Below are positions 9,310 to 16,999 of a DNA stretch of 64,000 bases, piece by piece (positions within the stretch are counted from its first letter, which is position 1; the number at the start of each line of letters is the position of its first letter). The notes under the pieces were generated by a model. It was not told the DNA's origin, made no database searches, and saw only the letters and a list, made by a program, of their open reading frames with translations. This DNA comes from Methanolobus psychrotolerans. GTDB lineage: Archaea; Halobacteriota; Methanosarcinia; Methanosarcinales; Methanosarcinaceae. Where the stretch lies: NCBI RefSeq assembly GCF_002243045.1, contig NZ_MBKP01000003.1:43908-107907 (forward strand), given 5' to 3'. The position numbers were made by a program, and so were the translations under genes.

Positions 9310-9448
9310 TCCGCTGTAGCGATAATTGCAGGACCTTTCGTAGCATGATGTGGCACTTATGGATCAAATACTTATAGAGTCTTTTCCCAAACCAGGGATC
9401 TTCACTTGTCAGAATCCTTTAATAATCATGAAATCAATCTACTAATAT

Positions 9449-9715
9449 ATGACTGACAACAAAGCAGATGAGCAGATCTTAGCAGAAAGAAAAAACCGGA
9501 GAGACTCCGACAGTCCTCTTCTTCAGCCCACGTTTGGTAGCTCTGTAAGGGGTGAAGATATTGCAACCCCGGGTTTTGAGATAGAATATGCCCCTCACAA
9601 ATCGCAGGGTCTGCAAAGTGCATCTGATATGTGGATAGACAAGAGCAGGCTTTTTGATGGTCTTTCAAAAGAAAAAAGGGATTTGAAAAATATCAACGGA
9701 TTATCACGCCAGTAA
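9449..9715 (+). CDS. Small charged hypothetical protein, 88 aa
   Basis: The translation is highly polar (ADEQILAERKNRRDSD, then short hydrophobic turns and IDKSRLFDGLSKEKRDLKN) and is probably largely disordered. No family, Cys motif or membrane segment is visible and no Shine-Dalgarno motif precedes the ATG. It follows the polyprenol-kinase-like gene by 139 bases on the same strand. The codon pattern and lack of long competing frames make it a plausible real gene, but it could be spurious. Confidence 0.5.
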   Translation: MTDNKADEQILAERKNRRDSDSPLLQPTFGSSVRGEDIATPGFEIEYAPHKSQGLQSASDMWIDKSRLFDGLSKEKRDLKNINGLSRQ

Positions 9716-9876
9716 ACTTTTCTTTTAACTTTTTTCAATATCAATTATTGGTCATTAACAGCAGGCAATCATCTTGCTGCTTTTTACTAAAACAGGGAAC
9801 TTATGCGGATGACATTACTGTCACAAATAAGTCCAGTTAATTTGTTTTAAACACAACTTTGTTTTTTGACAAGTTA

Positions 9877-9884
9877 TTTATATA
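9877..9884 (+). promoter_or_regulatory. TATA box upstream of the DUF4177 gene
   Basis: TTTATATAACG is followed by two further AT blocks (GATATTATATAC). The gene starts at 9961, so the message would carry a leader of roughly 50 bases, or use the second AT block for a shorter one. Confidence 0.45.
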
Positions 9885-9960
9885 ACGCGATTATACGATA
9901 TTATATACTCAAACTAAATCTCAGCGATTAGAGTAAACATCAGTGATCAGAGGTTAGAAT

Positions 9961-10140
9961 ATGGCACCATGGGAATATGATATCAGGGCTGTTCGCTACG
10001 GAGAATTGGACAGCACGAAAGAAGATCTGAACAAGCTCGGAGTCGATGGCTGGGAACTCATACGTTTCTCAGATGATATTGATGAAAACGGAATGGTAAA
10101 GGCATTCTTCAAGAGACCGCTTGACTGTCTTGAGATATGA
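9961..10140 (+). CDS. DUF4177 family small protein, 59 aa
   Basis: The short frame encodes MAPWEYDIRAVRYGELDSTK, then a LNKLGVDGWELIRF core and a FFKRP end, the compact beta-alpha-beta pattern of DUF4177 proteins (WEY..., LN..G..GWELV..., KRP). These are widespread small cytosolic proteins without a known role. GAGGTTAG upstream (9949-9956) may serve as ribosome binding site. It is monocistronic and followed by an AT-rich gap. Confidence 0.82.
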   Translation: MAPWEYDIRAVRYGELDSTKEDLNKLGVDGWELIRFSDDIDENGMVKAFFKRPLDCLEI

Positions 10141-10354
10141 GTGATCTTCGCCTCCTTTCATTTTCTTTCATAAATTTTACTTGTTTTACATCTCATCGGT
10201 TCTGAATTATTTAAAACAGATACAATTCCCTGCGTATTATAACGCATGTGATACAAAATTCACATATTTAACTTAACTTAATCCCATTTTTTAATTAAAT
10301 ACTTGGCTTTGGTAAGAACATATAGTTACATCTTAGGGGAAACTATATTTCGGC

Positions 10355-10536
10355 ATGAACTGCCCGAAATGTAAGAGTTCAAACCACAAAAAAAAAACGG
10401 TCAGGTAGGTGGACACCAACGATACAAGTGCCATACTTGCGGATATAACTATTCAGTAGAGATAAAATCGACTGTATTGTGTAATGTGCCCTCATGTTCA
10501 GTTTCTGTTTTTGTTCTTCCGGATATTGAACAATAA
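10355..10536 (+). pseudogene. Remnant of an IS1-like transposase zinc ribbon, frameshifted
   Basis: From ATG 10355 the frame reads MNCPKCKSSNHKK and then breaks at a run of ten A. One frame over it continues NGQVGGHQRYKCHTCGYNYS and VEIKST, restoring the CPxC...CxxCG zinc ribbon that begins InsA-type and related archaeal transposases. The frame ends after about 60 codons, where the helix-turn-helix and catalytic DDE domains should begin, so only the first part of the gene is left. It is a degraded insertion-sequence fragment; the exact element family is uncertain. Confidence 0.75.
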
Positions 10537-10638
10537 CTTTAAATAATATAAAGAAGGTAAACAGATTCTGTTTGCTGATAAGGTATAAAACAATATTATC
10601 TGCAAACAAAATAGAAAAAATACAGGTAGAAAGATATA

Positions 10639-11061
10639 ATGACACAAAATGTCGCAAACTTAAGCAATATACAGATCCCGAAGGGTTACAGCCTGAAGAG
10701 AATACAGTTATACTTCTGGTTAGGACTAATATCGGCAACCTTCCTGAGATTGATAATCATTGCTGATTATTATAGCGGAACATTATCTAAAGTTCTATTC
10801 TACCTGGGTGTCGTTGGATACCTTGTCTTCTTCGCACACAGATATCATATTGCAACACGCAGGATAGATGTCCTGAAGAACCTGGAGTTGCTGAAAAAGA
10901 TAGAGGGCAGGATTCCTTTAAGCGAAAATGACTACTGTGGATTACAATATATCATGTGGAGTCTGTCCGTGTCAAAGGAACGCATGAATTACCTGGTCAT
11001 CTTTACTTTCTCGATAATCGCCATTATAGTATCGCTGGCACTTGACCTTGGAATTGTTTGA
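10639..11061 (+). CDS. Hypothetical membrane protein, 140 aa
   Basis: Three hydrophobic helices are visible: FWLGLISATFLRLIIIA (about 28-45), VLFYLGVVGYLVFFAH (about 52-68) and VIFTFSIIAIIVSLALDL (about 119-137), with a basic amphipathic linker (ATRRIDVLKNLELLKKIEGR) between the second and third. No family is recognised. It lies 68 bases upstream of the half corrinoid protein on the same strand, but nothing ties the two in function. The position between two decayed genes makes this an accessory segment. Confidence 0.6.
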   Translation: MTQNVANLSNIQIPKGYSLKRIQLYFWLGLISATFLRLIIIADYYSGTLSKVLFYLGVVGYLVFFAHRYHIATRRIDVLKNLELLKKIEGRIPLSENDYCGLQYIMWSLSVSKERMNYLVIFTFSIIAIIVSLALDLGIV

Positions 11062-11128
11062 TCATAAGAAGAACGAAATGTAAAATACTAAACCAATAGA
11101 ATAGCACCAGACACAAAGGTGATTAAAT

Positions 11129-11446
11129 ATGAACCCAACAAAGGAAGAGATCATTGACATGGCAAAGCATGCAGTGATAGATCTCGATGAGAACGCAGTC
11201 GAAAGAATAGCCCATGAAGCTCTGGACGCAGGAATTAGTCCTGTTGACCTTATTGAACAGGGATTTGTCGAAGGTATGAAAGTTATGGGTGATCTTTTTG
11301 AAGAAGGCAAGTCCCAGCTTGCCCAGATATTTGAAGCATCACACATTGTTGAATCAGGCATCAATGTGCTCAGACCTGCAATTATGAGTTCAATGGGTTC
11401 CAAAAATGATGTATGCTGGTTTGGTAACCTCGTTGTAGGAGTATGA
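11129..11446 (+). CDS. Truncated methyltransferase corrinoid protein (helical cap only)
   Basis: A strong ribosome binding site (AAAGGTGAT) precedes the ATG. Residues 1-88 (EEIIDMAKHAVIDLD, DAGISPVDLIEQGFVEGMKV, GINVLRPAIM) match the four-helix B12-binding cap of MtbC/MttC/MtmC-type corrinoid proteins used with methylamine methyltransferases. Full proteins are about 210-220 residues, continuing into a Rossmann domain with DxHxxGxxxV, which supplies the lower-ligand His to cobalt. Here the frame ends at 105 after an unrelated tail, so cobalamin binding in the usual way is impossible. It is either a pseudogene left by a deletion or a cap-only protein; I favour the former. Confidence 0.75.
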   Translation: MNPTKEEIIDMAKHAVIDLDENAVERIAHEALDAGISPVDLIEQGFVEGMKVMGDLFEEGKSQLAQIFEASHIVESGINVLRPAIMSSMGSKNDVCWFGNLVVGV

Positions 11447-11783
11447 GCAGGCCTGCTGAATAATTTACTTCGGTCTTTAAAAACCTCCTTCTTTTCTCCT
11501 CCACTTTTATTTTAAAGATGACTCATTACATTTAACAAAAAGTTCATGAGCCACATTTGCGGAAGGCAAAGTTATTTATTTCAATGCTGGTTTTTATTCC
11601 CTTGTCTGAGAAACCTGCAGACTGGTTACTATTATAGTTAATATAAACAGTTAGCACAAGCAGCAAATATGTGTGAATGGACAGGTGTGCCATTAGGCAC
11701 AGGTACTAAAAATCCGGCAGAAGAGCTGGTTTTTACCTTATATGAATATGACAATCAAAGATTACATTTGAATAGGTGACATT
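11447..11783 (+). other. Long leader region before aconitase
   Basis: After a pyrimidine-rich run (about 11480-11510) that may end the corrinoid-cap transcript, 270 AT-rich bases precede the aconitase gene. A TATA-like TTATTTATTTC lies near 11571 and another (TATAGTTAATATAAAC) near 11632. Around 11679-11705 the sequence GTGTGCCATTAGGCAC forms a short stem (GTGCCATTAGGCAC) that could fold in the leader. AGGTGAC at 11775 is the aconitase ribosome binding site. No open frame is supported. Confidence 0.45.
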
Positions 11784-14564
11784 ATGACATGTGATGATTT
11801 CAAAGATCCTTTCGGGTCCAGACAGACCATCAATATTGCTGATAAAGAGGTAACTATCTATCGTTTGAAGAAACTGGAAGAGCTTGGAATAGCAAAGATC
11901 TCCAGATTACCTTACTCTATCAGGGTCTTGCTTGAAGCAATATTAAGGAATGTTGATGGAAAGGTTATTACCGAAGATGATGTGAAAAATCTTGCGGGTT
12001 GGAATCCTGAAGGAGTTCTTGCACTCGATATACCATTCGTTCCATCAAGAGTTATAATGCAGGACTTCACAGGCGTTCCTGCAGTAGTGGACATTGCAGC
12101 CATAAGGTCAGCCATGCAAAGACTTGGAGGGGACCCCTTGGCGATCAATCCTGTGATCCCTGCAGACCTTGTAATTGACCACTCGATCCAGGTGGATTAC
12201 TATGGTACATCCTATGCCCGCAGCTGTAATGAGAAATATGAGTTCCACCGTAATAAAGAAAGATACGAACTATTGCACTGGGCCCAGAATGCTTTTGACA
12301 ATATGAGGGTGGTCCCTCCTTCAAGTGGTATCATTCATCAGGTCAATCTTGAGAACCTGGCATCTGTTGTCCATCTAAAAGAGAAGAATGGTGAGTTTGT
12401 TGCTTATCCTGATACCCTTGTAGGCACCGATTCCCACACTACAATGATAAACGGACTTGGCGTTCTGGGTTGGGGTGTAGGCGGTATTGAAGCTGAAGCG
12501 GTTATGCTCGGCCAGCCTTACTATATGCCCATTCCTGAAGTAGTAGGCTTTAAACTCACAGGCGAACTCAGAGAAGGTATCACATCCACAGACCTTGTAC
12601 TTACAGTCGTAGCTATGCTCAGGAAACATGGTGTTGTAAGCAAATTTGTGGAGTTCTATGGACCAGGCTATAAGACACTCGAACTGACTGACAGGGCAGT
12701 GCTTGCTAACATGGCTCCTGAATACGGTGCTACGATGGGATTCTGTCCGGTGGATGAAATCACTCTGGACTACATGCTCATGACAGGCAGGAGCGAGGAG
12801 CATATTGATCTGGTCAGGAAATACTGCAAGGAGCAGAGCCTCTTCCTGGAAGATGGCATTGAGGATCCTGAATTCACATCAACACTGGAGCTTGATATCA
12901 GCACAGTAGAACCAAGCCTTGCAGGACCCAAAAGACCGCAGGACCGAATACCTGTGCAGGATATGTCAAAGGTCTTCCATCAGACCATGAAAGAAGTGTT
13001 TGCTGCAAAGAGCGGAAAGGCTGTCAATGGATCAGATCCTGATTACAGCCGCTGGCTTGGTGAAGGCGGATACAGTGTTGTAAAGGTTACACACCCCCAC
13101 CACACAGGTATTACAAAGATAAAATGTGCAGATGATGCCGTTTCAGTGACACATGGCTCTGTAGTTATTGCATCCATTACATCATGTACCAACACATCCA
13201 GTCCATCCCTTATGATAGGTGCGGGCCTGCTCGCAAAGAAAGCCGTTGAAAGAGGACTTAAGGTAAAACCATTTGTCAAGACAAGTCTTGCACCTGGTTC
13301 CCGTGTCGTTACCGATTATCTTGAGGAAGCAGGCCTTATGCCATACCTCGAGGCACTCGGTTTCCATCTTGTAGGCTATGGATGCCTTACATGCATAGGT
13401 AACAGTGGACCTCTGAGAGAAGCGGTTTCAAATGAAATAGAGAACAAGGACCTTACAGTTGCTGCAGTTCTCAGTGGGAACCGGAACTTCGAAGGCAGGA
13501 TCAACTCCCAGGTTAAAGCCAATTACCTGGCTTCACCATTGCTTGTGGTAGCTTATGCACTTGCTGGCACTGTTGATATTGACCTCATGAAAGAGCCGAT
13601 AGCCTGTGACCCTAATGGGCAGCCAGTTTACCTGAAGGACATCTGGCCAGGCAGAGAAGAGCTTAATGAGTGCATACACAGATCAGTCACCCCTGAGATG
13701 TTCAAAGAACAGTATTCCAACATCTACAAAGGAACAGAACTTTGGAGAAGTCTTGATGCACCTGCGGGCCTGCTTTACGAATGGGACACTCATTCCACAT
13801 ATATTCAGGAACCACCATTCTTCAAGAATTTCCCACTTGATGTTACCAGGCTGACAGACATCAAAGGAGCAAGGGCTCTTGCTATGGTAGGAGACAGTAT
13901 AACCACAGATCATATCTCACCGGCAGGCTCCATCCCATCAAGTTATCCTGCGGGCCAGTATCTGCAATCAAAGGGTGTTGATGAGAAGGACTTCAACTCA
14001 TATGGTTCCAGGCGAGGTAATCATGAGGTAATGATGAGAGGTACTTTTGGGAACGTCCGTCTTAAGAACAAACTTGTTGCAGGAAAGGAAGGATCATGGA
14101 CCATTCACCAGCCAGATGATCAGGAAATGCCCATCTATGATGCTGCAATGAAATATGTTGAAGAAGGAACTCCACTTATAGTTATTGCAGGAAAGGAGTA
14201 TGGCACTGGAAGCTCACGTGACTGGGCTGCGAAGGGTACCCAGCTGCTTGGTATAAAGGCAGTTATTGCAGAATCATTTGAGAGGATACACCGCAGCAAC
14301 CTTGTCGGCATGGGAGTCCTGCCACTGCAATTCCAGGAAGGAGAATCTGCGACAAGCCTTGGACTTAGCGGAAAGGAAATATTCGATCTAAAAGGAATAG
14401 ACACACTCAGACCATTCGGTGAGCTTACCGTTGTTGCAAGATCAGCCAATGGCGATGAAAAGACCTTTAATGTCCTTGTCCGCCTTAACTCTGAAATAGA
14501 AGTGGAGTATTACATCAATGGTGGCATACTTCACAAATTCCTCCGGGACAGGATAAAGGGATAA
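11784..14564 (+). CDS. acnA: Aconitate hydratase, AcnA/IRP1 type
   Basis: The 926-residue length and order of motifs match AcnA. It isomerises citrate to isocitrate through cis-aconitate in the cytosol. The three cluster ligands are visible: Cys 468 in SITSCTNTS and Cys 534 and 537 in GYGCLTCIGNSG. The substrate-binding DSHTTMINGLG and VGDSITTDHISPAG and the C-terminal swivel domain (GKEYGTGSSRDWAAKG) are intact. With citrate synthase 167 bases downstream it makes the first two steps of the oxidative branch to 2-oxoglutarate for glutamate synthesis. Most of its codons look like the neighbours'; a perfect hairpin terminator covers its stop codon, so the pair are probably separate transcripts. 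Confidence 0.96.
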   Translation: MTCDDFKDPFGSRQTINIADKEVTIYRLKKLEELGIAKISRLPYSIRVLLEAILRNVDGKVITEDDVKNLAGWNPEGVLALDIPFVPSRVIMQDFTGVPAVVDIAAIRSAMQRLGGDPLAINPVIPADLVIDHSIQVDYYGTSYARSCNEKYEFHRNKERYELLHWAQNAFDNMRVVPPSSGIIHQVNLENLASVVHLKEKNGEFVAYPDTLVGTDSHTTMINGLGVLGWGVGGIEAEAVMLGQPYYMPIPEVVGFKLTGELREGITSTDLVLTVVAMLRKHGVVSKFVEFYGPGYKTLELTDRAVLANMAPEYGATMGFCPVDEITLDYMLMTGRSEEHIDLVRKYCKEQSLFLEDGIEDPEFTSTLELDISTVEPSLAGPKRPQDRIPVQDMSKVFHQTMKEVFAAKSGKAVNGSDPDYSRWLGEGGYSVVKVTHPHHTGITKIKCADDAVSVTHGSVVIASITSCTNTSSPSLMIGAGLLAKKAVERGLKVKPFVKTSLAPGSRVVTDYLEEAGLMPYLEALGFHLVGYGCLTCIGNSGPLREAVSNEIENKDLTVAAVLSGNRNFEGRINSQVKANYLASPLLVVAYALAGTVDIDLMKEPIACDPNGQPVYLKDIWPGREELNECIHRSVTPEMFKEQYSNIYKGTELWRSLDAPAGLLYEWDTHSTYIQEPPFFKNFPLDVTRLTDIKGARALAMVGDSITTDHISPAGSIPSSYPAGQYLQSKGVDEKDFNSYGSRRGNHEVMMRGTFGNVRLKNKLVAGKEGSWTIHQPDDQEMPIYDAAMKYVEEGTPLIVIAGKEYGTGSSRDWAAKGTQLLGIKAVIAESFERIHRSNLVGMGVLPLQFQEGESATSLGLSGKEIFDLKGIDTLRPFGELTVVARSANGDEKTFNVLVRLNSEIEVEYYINGGILHKFLRDRIKG

Positions 14565-14590
14565 TTATCCCTTTAATTTATTTTTTCTGT
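14555..14590 (+). terminator. Hairpin terminator covering the aconitase stop codon
   Basis: AAAGGGATAATTATCCCTTT (14555-14574) is a perfect 20-bp palindrome containing the TAA stop, followed by AATTTATTTTTTCTG. It resembles an intrinsic U-rich terminator. Confidence 0.75.
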
Positions 14591-14620
14591 TAAAATAACC
14601 ATATGTTTGCATTTGCCGGG

Positions 14621-14662
14621 ATTTATATATAAATAGTGTCAAATTCCAGCAAGATTTATATA
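14621..14662 (+). promoter_or_regulatory. Tandem TATA boxes before citrate synthase
   Basis: Two nearly identical blocks, GGGATTTATATATAAATAG (14618-14636) and AGATTTATATATGG (14652-14665), are 33 bases apart. With the gene at 14732 they predict leaders of roughly 40-80 bases and support transcription independent of aconitase. Confidence 0.6.
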
Positions 14663-14731
14663 TGGATAATCAAAAGTAAATATTGAGCACATTTTATCAA
14701 AACGTTAACTTAATCCATTTGGGGATTTTAC

Positions 14732-15829
14732 ATGGAAGAGATGAAAAAAGGCCTTGAAGGCGTAGTAGCTCTGGATACCAAAATATCCTTTATTGACGGT
14801 ATTCAGGGAATCCTGAAATATAGGGGGATCAACATAGAGGATCTTGCAGATCTCTCTTATGATGCGGTTTCCTATCTCCTTATCAACGGAAAGATCCCTG
14901 ATGAAACTGAGCTGTCCGAGTATTCGCAGGAGCTTAAAAAAAACCGTCGCATCAATGGTAAGCAGATAGAGGTTCTCAAAGAATTTGATTTTGGAATAGA
15001 AGCTCTTGATGGATTGAGAACGGCTATTTCCTGTACAGCCCACTTTGACAATGAGAACAACCATCACACACCCGATGCCAATAAAAACAAATCCATCAGA
15101 CTTGTTGCAAAATTCCCTACCATCGTTGCAGCTTTGCATCGAAGCGGTCATGGTGAGCCGATCATTGAGCCGGATAGCGAGTTGTCCCATGCTGCTAACT
15201 TCCTTTTTATGCTTAAAGGGAAAATTCCCACCAAGCTTGAAACCGAAGCAATGGAAAAAGACCTCATCCTGAGTGCCGAGCATGAATTGAACCCTTCAAC
15301 ATTTTCATTAAGGATTGCAGCATCAACCCTTTCAGACATGTACTCTGCCATCATATGTGGTCTTTGTACCCTTAAGGGACCTTTGCATGGCGGTGCCAGA
15401 AAGGGCGTAATGGACATGCTGGACGAGGTTGGCAGTCAGGAGAACGCCCGGGATTATATTGTTCAAAAACTTGAGAGGAAAGAGAAGATAATGGGATTCG
15501 GTCATCGTGTTTATAAGACCTATGATCCAAGGGCAATGATATACAAAGATGTTGCCAGGAGACTGGCCATAGAGAAAGCAGACTGCAGCTGGTTTGATAT
15601 GGCTGAGGAAATTGAACATATCCTTTACCACGAATTCATAGAACTGAGAGGAAAACCGATCTATCCTAATGTTGATTTCTACTCTGCTGTTGTATACAAG
15701 TATCTGGAGATCCCAGCCGAGCTTGCAACTTCCATATTCGCAATGGGAAGGGTCTCTGGGTGGATAGCACACTGCATGGAACAATATTCAGACAACAGAG
15801 TTATCAGGCCAAGGGCACATTCTGTGTAA
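14732..15829 (+). CDS. gltA: Citrate synthase (Si type)
   Basis: The 365-residue protein has the short archaeal/Gram-positive-like length. It condenses oxaloacetate with acetyl-CoA to citrate. The catalytic triad is visible with the family's spacing: His 219 in GPLHGGARKGVM, His 258 in GFGHRVYKTYDPRA and Asp 315 in PNVDFYSAV. The substrate-binding EHELNPSTFSLR segment is intact. Some methanogens use an unrelated Re-citrate synthase, so the Si enzyme next to aconitase defines the route here. The end overlaps the convergent SRPBCC gene by 26 bases, so antisense interference at the 3' ends is possible. Confidence 0.95.
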   Translation: MEEMKKGLEGVVALDTKISFIDGIQGILKYRGINIEDLADLSYDAVSYLLINGKIPDETELSEYSQELKKNRRINGKQIEVLKEFDFGIEALDGLRTAISCTAHFDNENNHHTPDANKNKSIRLVAKFPTIVAALHRSGHGEPIIEPDSELSHAANFLFMLKGKIPTKLETEAMEKDLILSAEHELNPSTFSLRIAASTLSDMYSAIICGLCTLKGPLHGGARKGVMDMLDEVGSQENARDYIVQKLERKEKIMGFGHRVYKTYDPRAMIYKDVARRLAIEKADCSWFDMAEEIEHILYHEFIELRGKPIYPNVDFYSAVVYKYLEIPAELATSIFAMGRVSGWIAHCMEQYSDNRVIRPRAHSV

Positions 15830-16274
15830 ACACTTGCCCATTTATTTTTTCACATTCTTTTTTCAGGCTTGCATTCATATTTTCAAAACCTTCTCTGGTC
15901 TTCTCGCCAATGAAGTATAGTATCAGCGGTGCAAGAATACCTCTGAACCTTTCACACTGTATGAGCCTTGTCCTGTTGTTTTCCAGCTCCTCGAGCCTGA
16001 AAACGTGTTCCCCGTCAAAGATCCCTTTGAACCATAAATGACCTGTCCACCTGTATTCATTTACAGGCTCAACTTTTGTGATAACAGGATTTAAGTTCGT
16101 GCCTTTCATTCCGGTGGGCTGCATGTGAACATCAAGCTTTGAACCGGGTTCAAGTTTTCCTTTTATGCTTGTAATAAAAGGATTCCATATTTCAAATCTG
16201 TCAAAATCTGTCAGGAGGTCCCAGACCTCGTTGATCGGAGCTTCAATTATGATATCAGTACAAATCTTATGCAT
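15804..16274 (-). CDS. SRPBCC (START-like) domain protein
   Basis: The 156-residue sequence begins with the typical polyketide-cyclase/AHSA-like opening (IIIEAPINEVWDLLTDFDRFEIWNPFI), continues through beta strands (GKLEPGSKLDVHMQ, YRWTGHLWFKGIFDGEHVFRLEE) and ends in a long amphipathic helix (EGFENMNASLKKECEKI). This is the helix-grip fold that binds hydrophobic ligands; ligands of archaeal members are unknown. GGAGGTTTACC is the ribosome binding site. The 3' end overlaps the citrate synthase gene from the other strand by 26 bases. Confidence 0.85.
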   Translation of the reverse strand: MHKICTDIIIEAPINEVWDLLTDFDRFEIWNPFITSIKGKLEPGSKLDVHMQPTGMKGTNLNPVITKVEPVNEYRWTGHLWFKGIFDGEHVFRLEELENNRTRLIQCERFRGILAPLILYFIGEKTREGFENMNASLKKECEKINGQVFTQNVPLA

Positions 16275-16638
16275 TGTGAGGTAAACCTCCGGTAAAAAAG
16301 AAGTTGTAAGAAAAAAATGGTCTATTGTTCACACTAATTCCCTGCTTTTATGTCAACCATATTGGCACTAATAAGATATATATTTACAGATTGTATATAA
16401 ATAAGATACATCGAAAACAAGATCAACTGCAAATCGAAAAAACAAATAGAATCTTTACTTATAAGCATATATACCGTCGCTATACCTGCTTAATGTATGC
16501 ATGGATTAAAAGTTTTACTATTTAATTCAGCATCTGTAAGAATATTTATGCCGGCAGAAATAAAGTATACATGGAAGCACTATTATACAACTGGAATCAT
16601 TTATTCTACAATTATCAATTTCAACAAAGGTAATAAGC
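16275..16638. other. AT-rich intergenic region with divergent promoters
   Basis: This 364-base stretch separates the divergent SRPBCC and small membrane genes. It has many possible TATA elements (AAGATATATATTTAC near 16373, TTGTATATAAATAAG near 16391, ATAAGCATATATACC near 16461). No open frame with coding character is seen. AAAGGTAATAA at 16626 is the ribosome binding site of the next gene. Confidence 0.45.
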
Positions 16639-16845
16639 ATGAGTAACAATAGAACATATGGAATTCCGGCACTGCTTTCTTTTTTCATACCAGGACTTGG
16701 ACAGGTAATAAAAGGCGATATATTCAAGGCAATAGGTATATGGACTGTCCTGGTCATTTGTTGGTTTTTGCAGTTCATTCTAATAGGGTACTTATTGGGA
16801 TTTATTGTATGGATATGGCAGATATATGATGCTTACAATAATTAA
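16639..16845 (+). CDS. Small TM2-like membrane protein, 68 aa
   Basis: AAAGGTAATAAGC precedes the ATG. The protein opens with YGIPALLSFFIPGLGQVIKG, the signature of small TM2-like/DUF5683-type membrane proteins (A.LSFFIPGLGQ.Y.G), followed by two helices and a WIWQIYDAY end that matches the family's DAY motif. Such proteins are short, with no established role. Monocistronic by position; the next gene is convergent and 154 bases away. Confidence 0.8.
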   Translation: MSNNRTYGIPALLSFFIPGLGQVIKGDIFKAIGIWTVLVICWFLQFILIGYLLGFIVWIWQIYDAYNN

Positions 16846-16999
16846 TGGATTGAAGAACAGTCCTCTATTAATTCATGTCTGATCTTTTGGATTGTTCCAG
16901 CAACGTATCAAGAAAAGCATGATGCTATCCCACTCAGCCTAAATACACCTTTCATTTTTAAAGATAAGTATAAGTGGTTTGCACACTTGTTCCATCCGT

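Noticed and set aside
10355..10536. Intact zinc-ribbon protein by programmed frameshift at the A10 run
   Set aside because: Programmed slippage at A runs exists in some insertion sequences, but the second frame ends before any catalytic domain, so decay is simpler.
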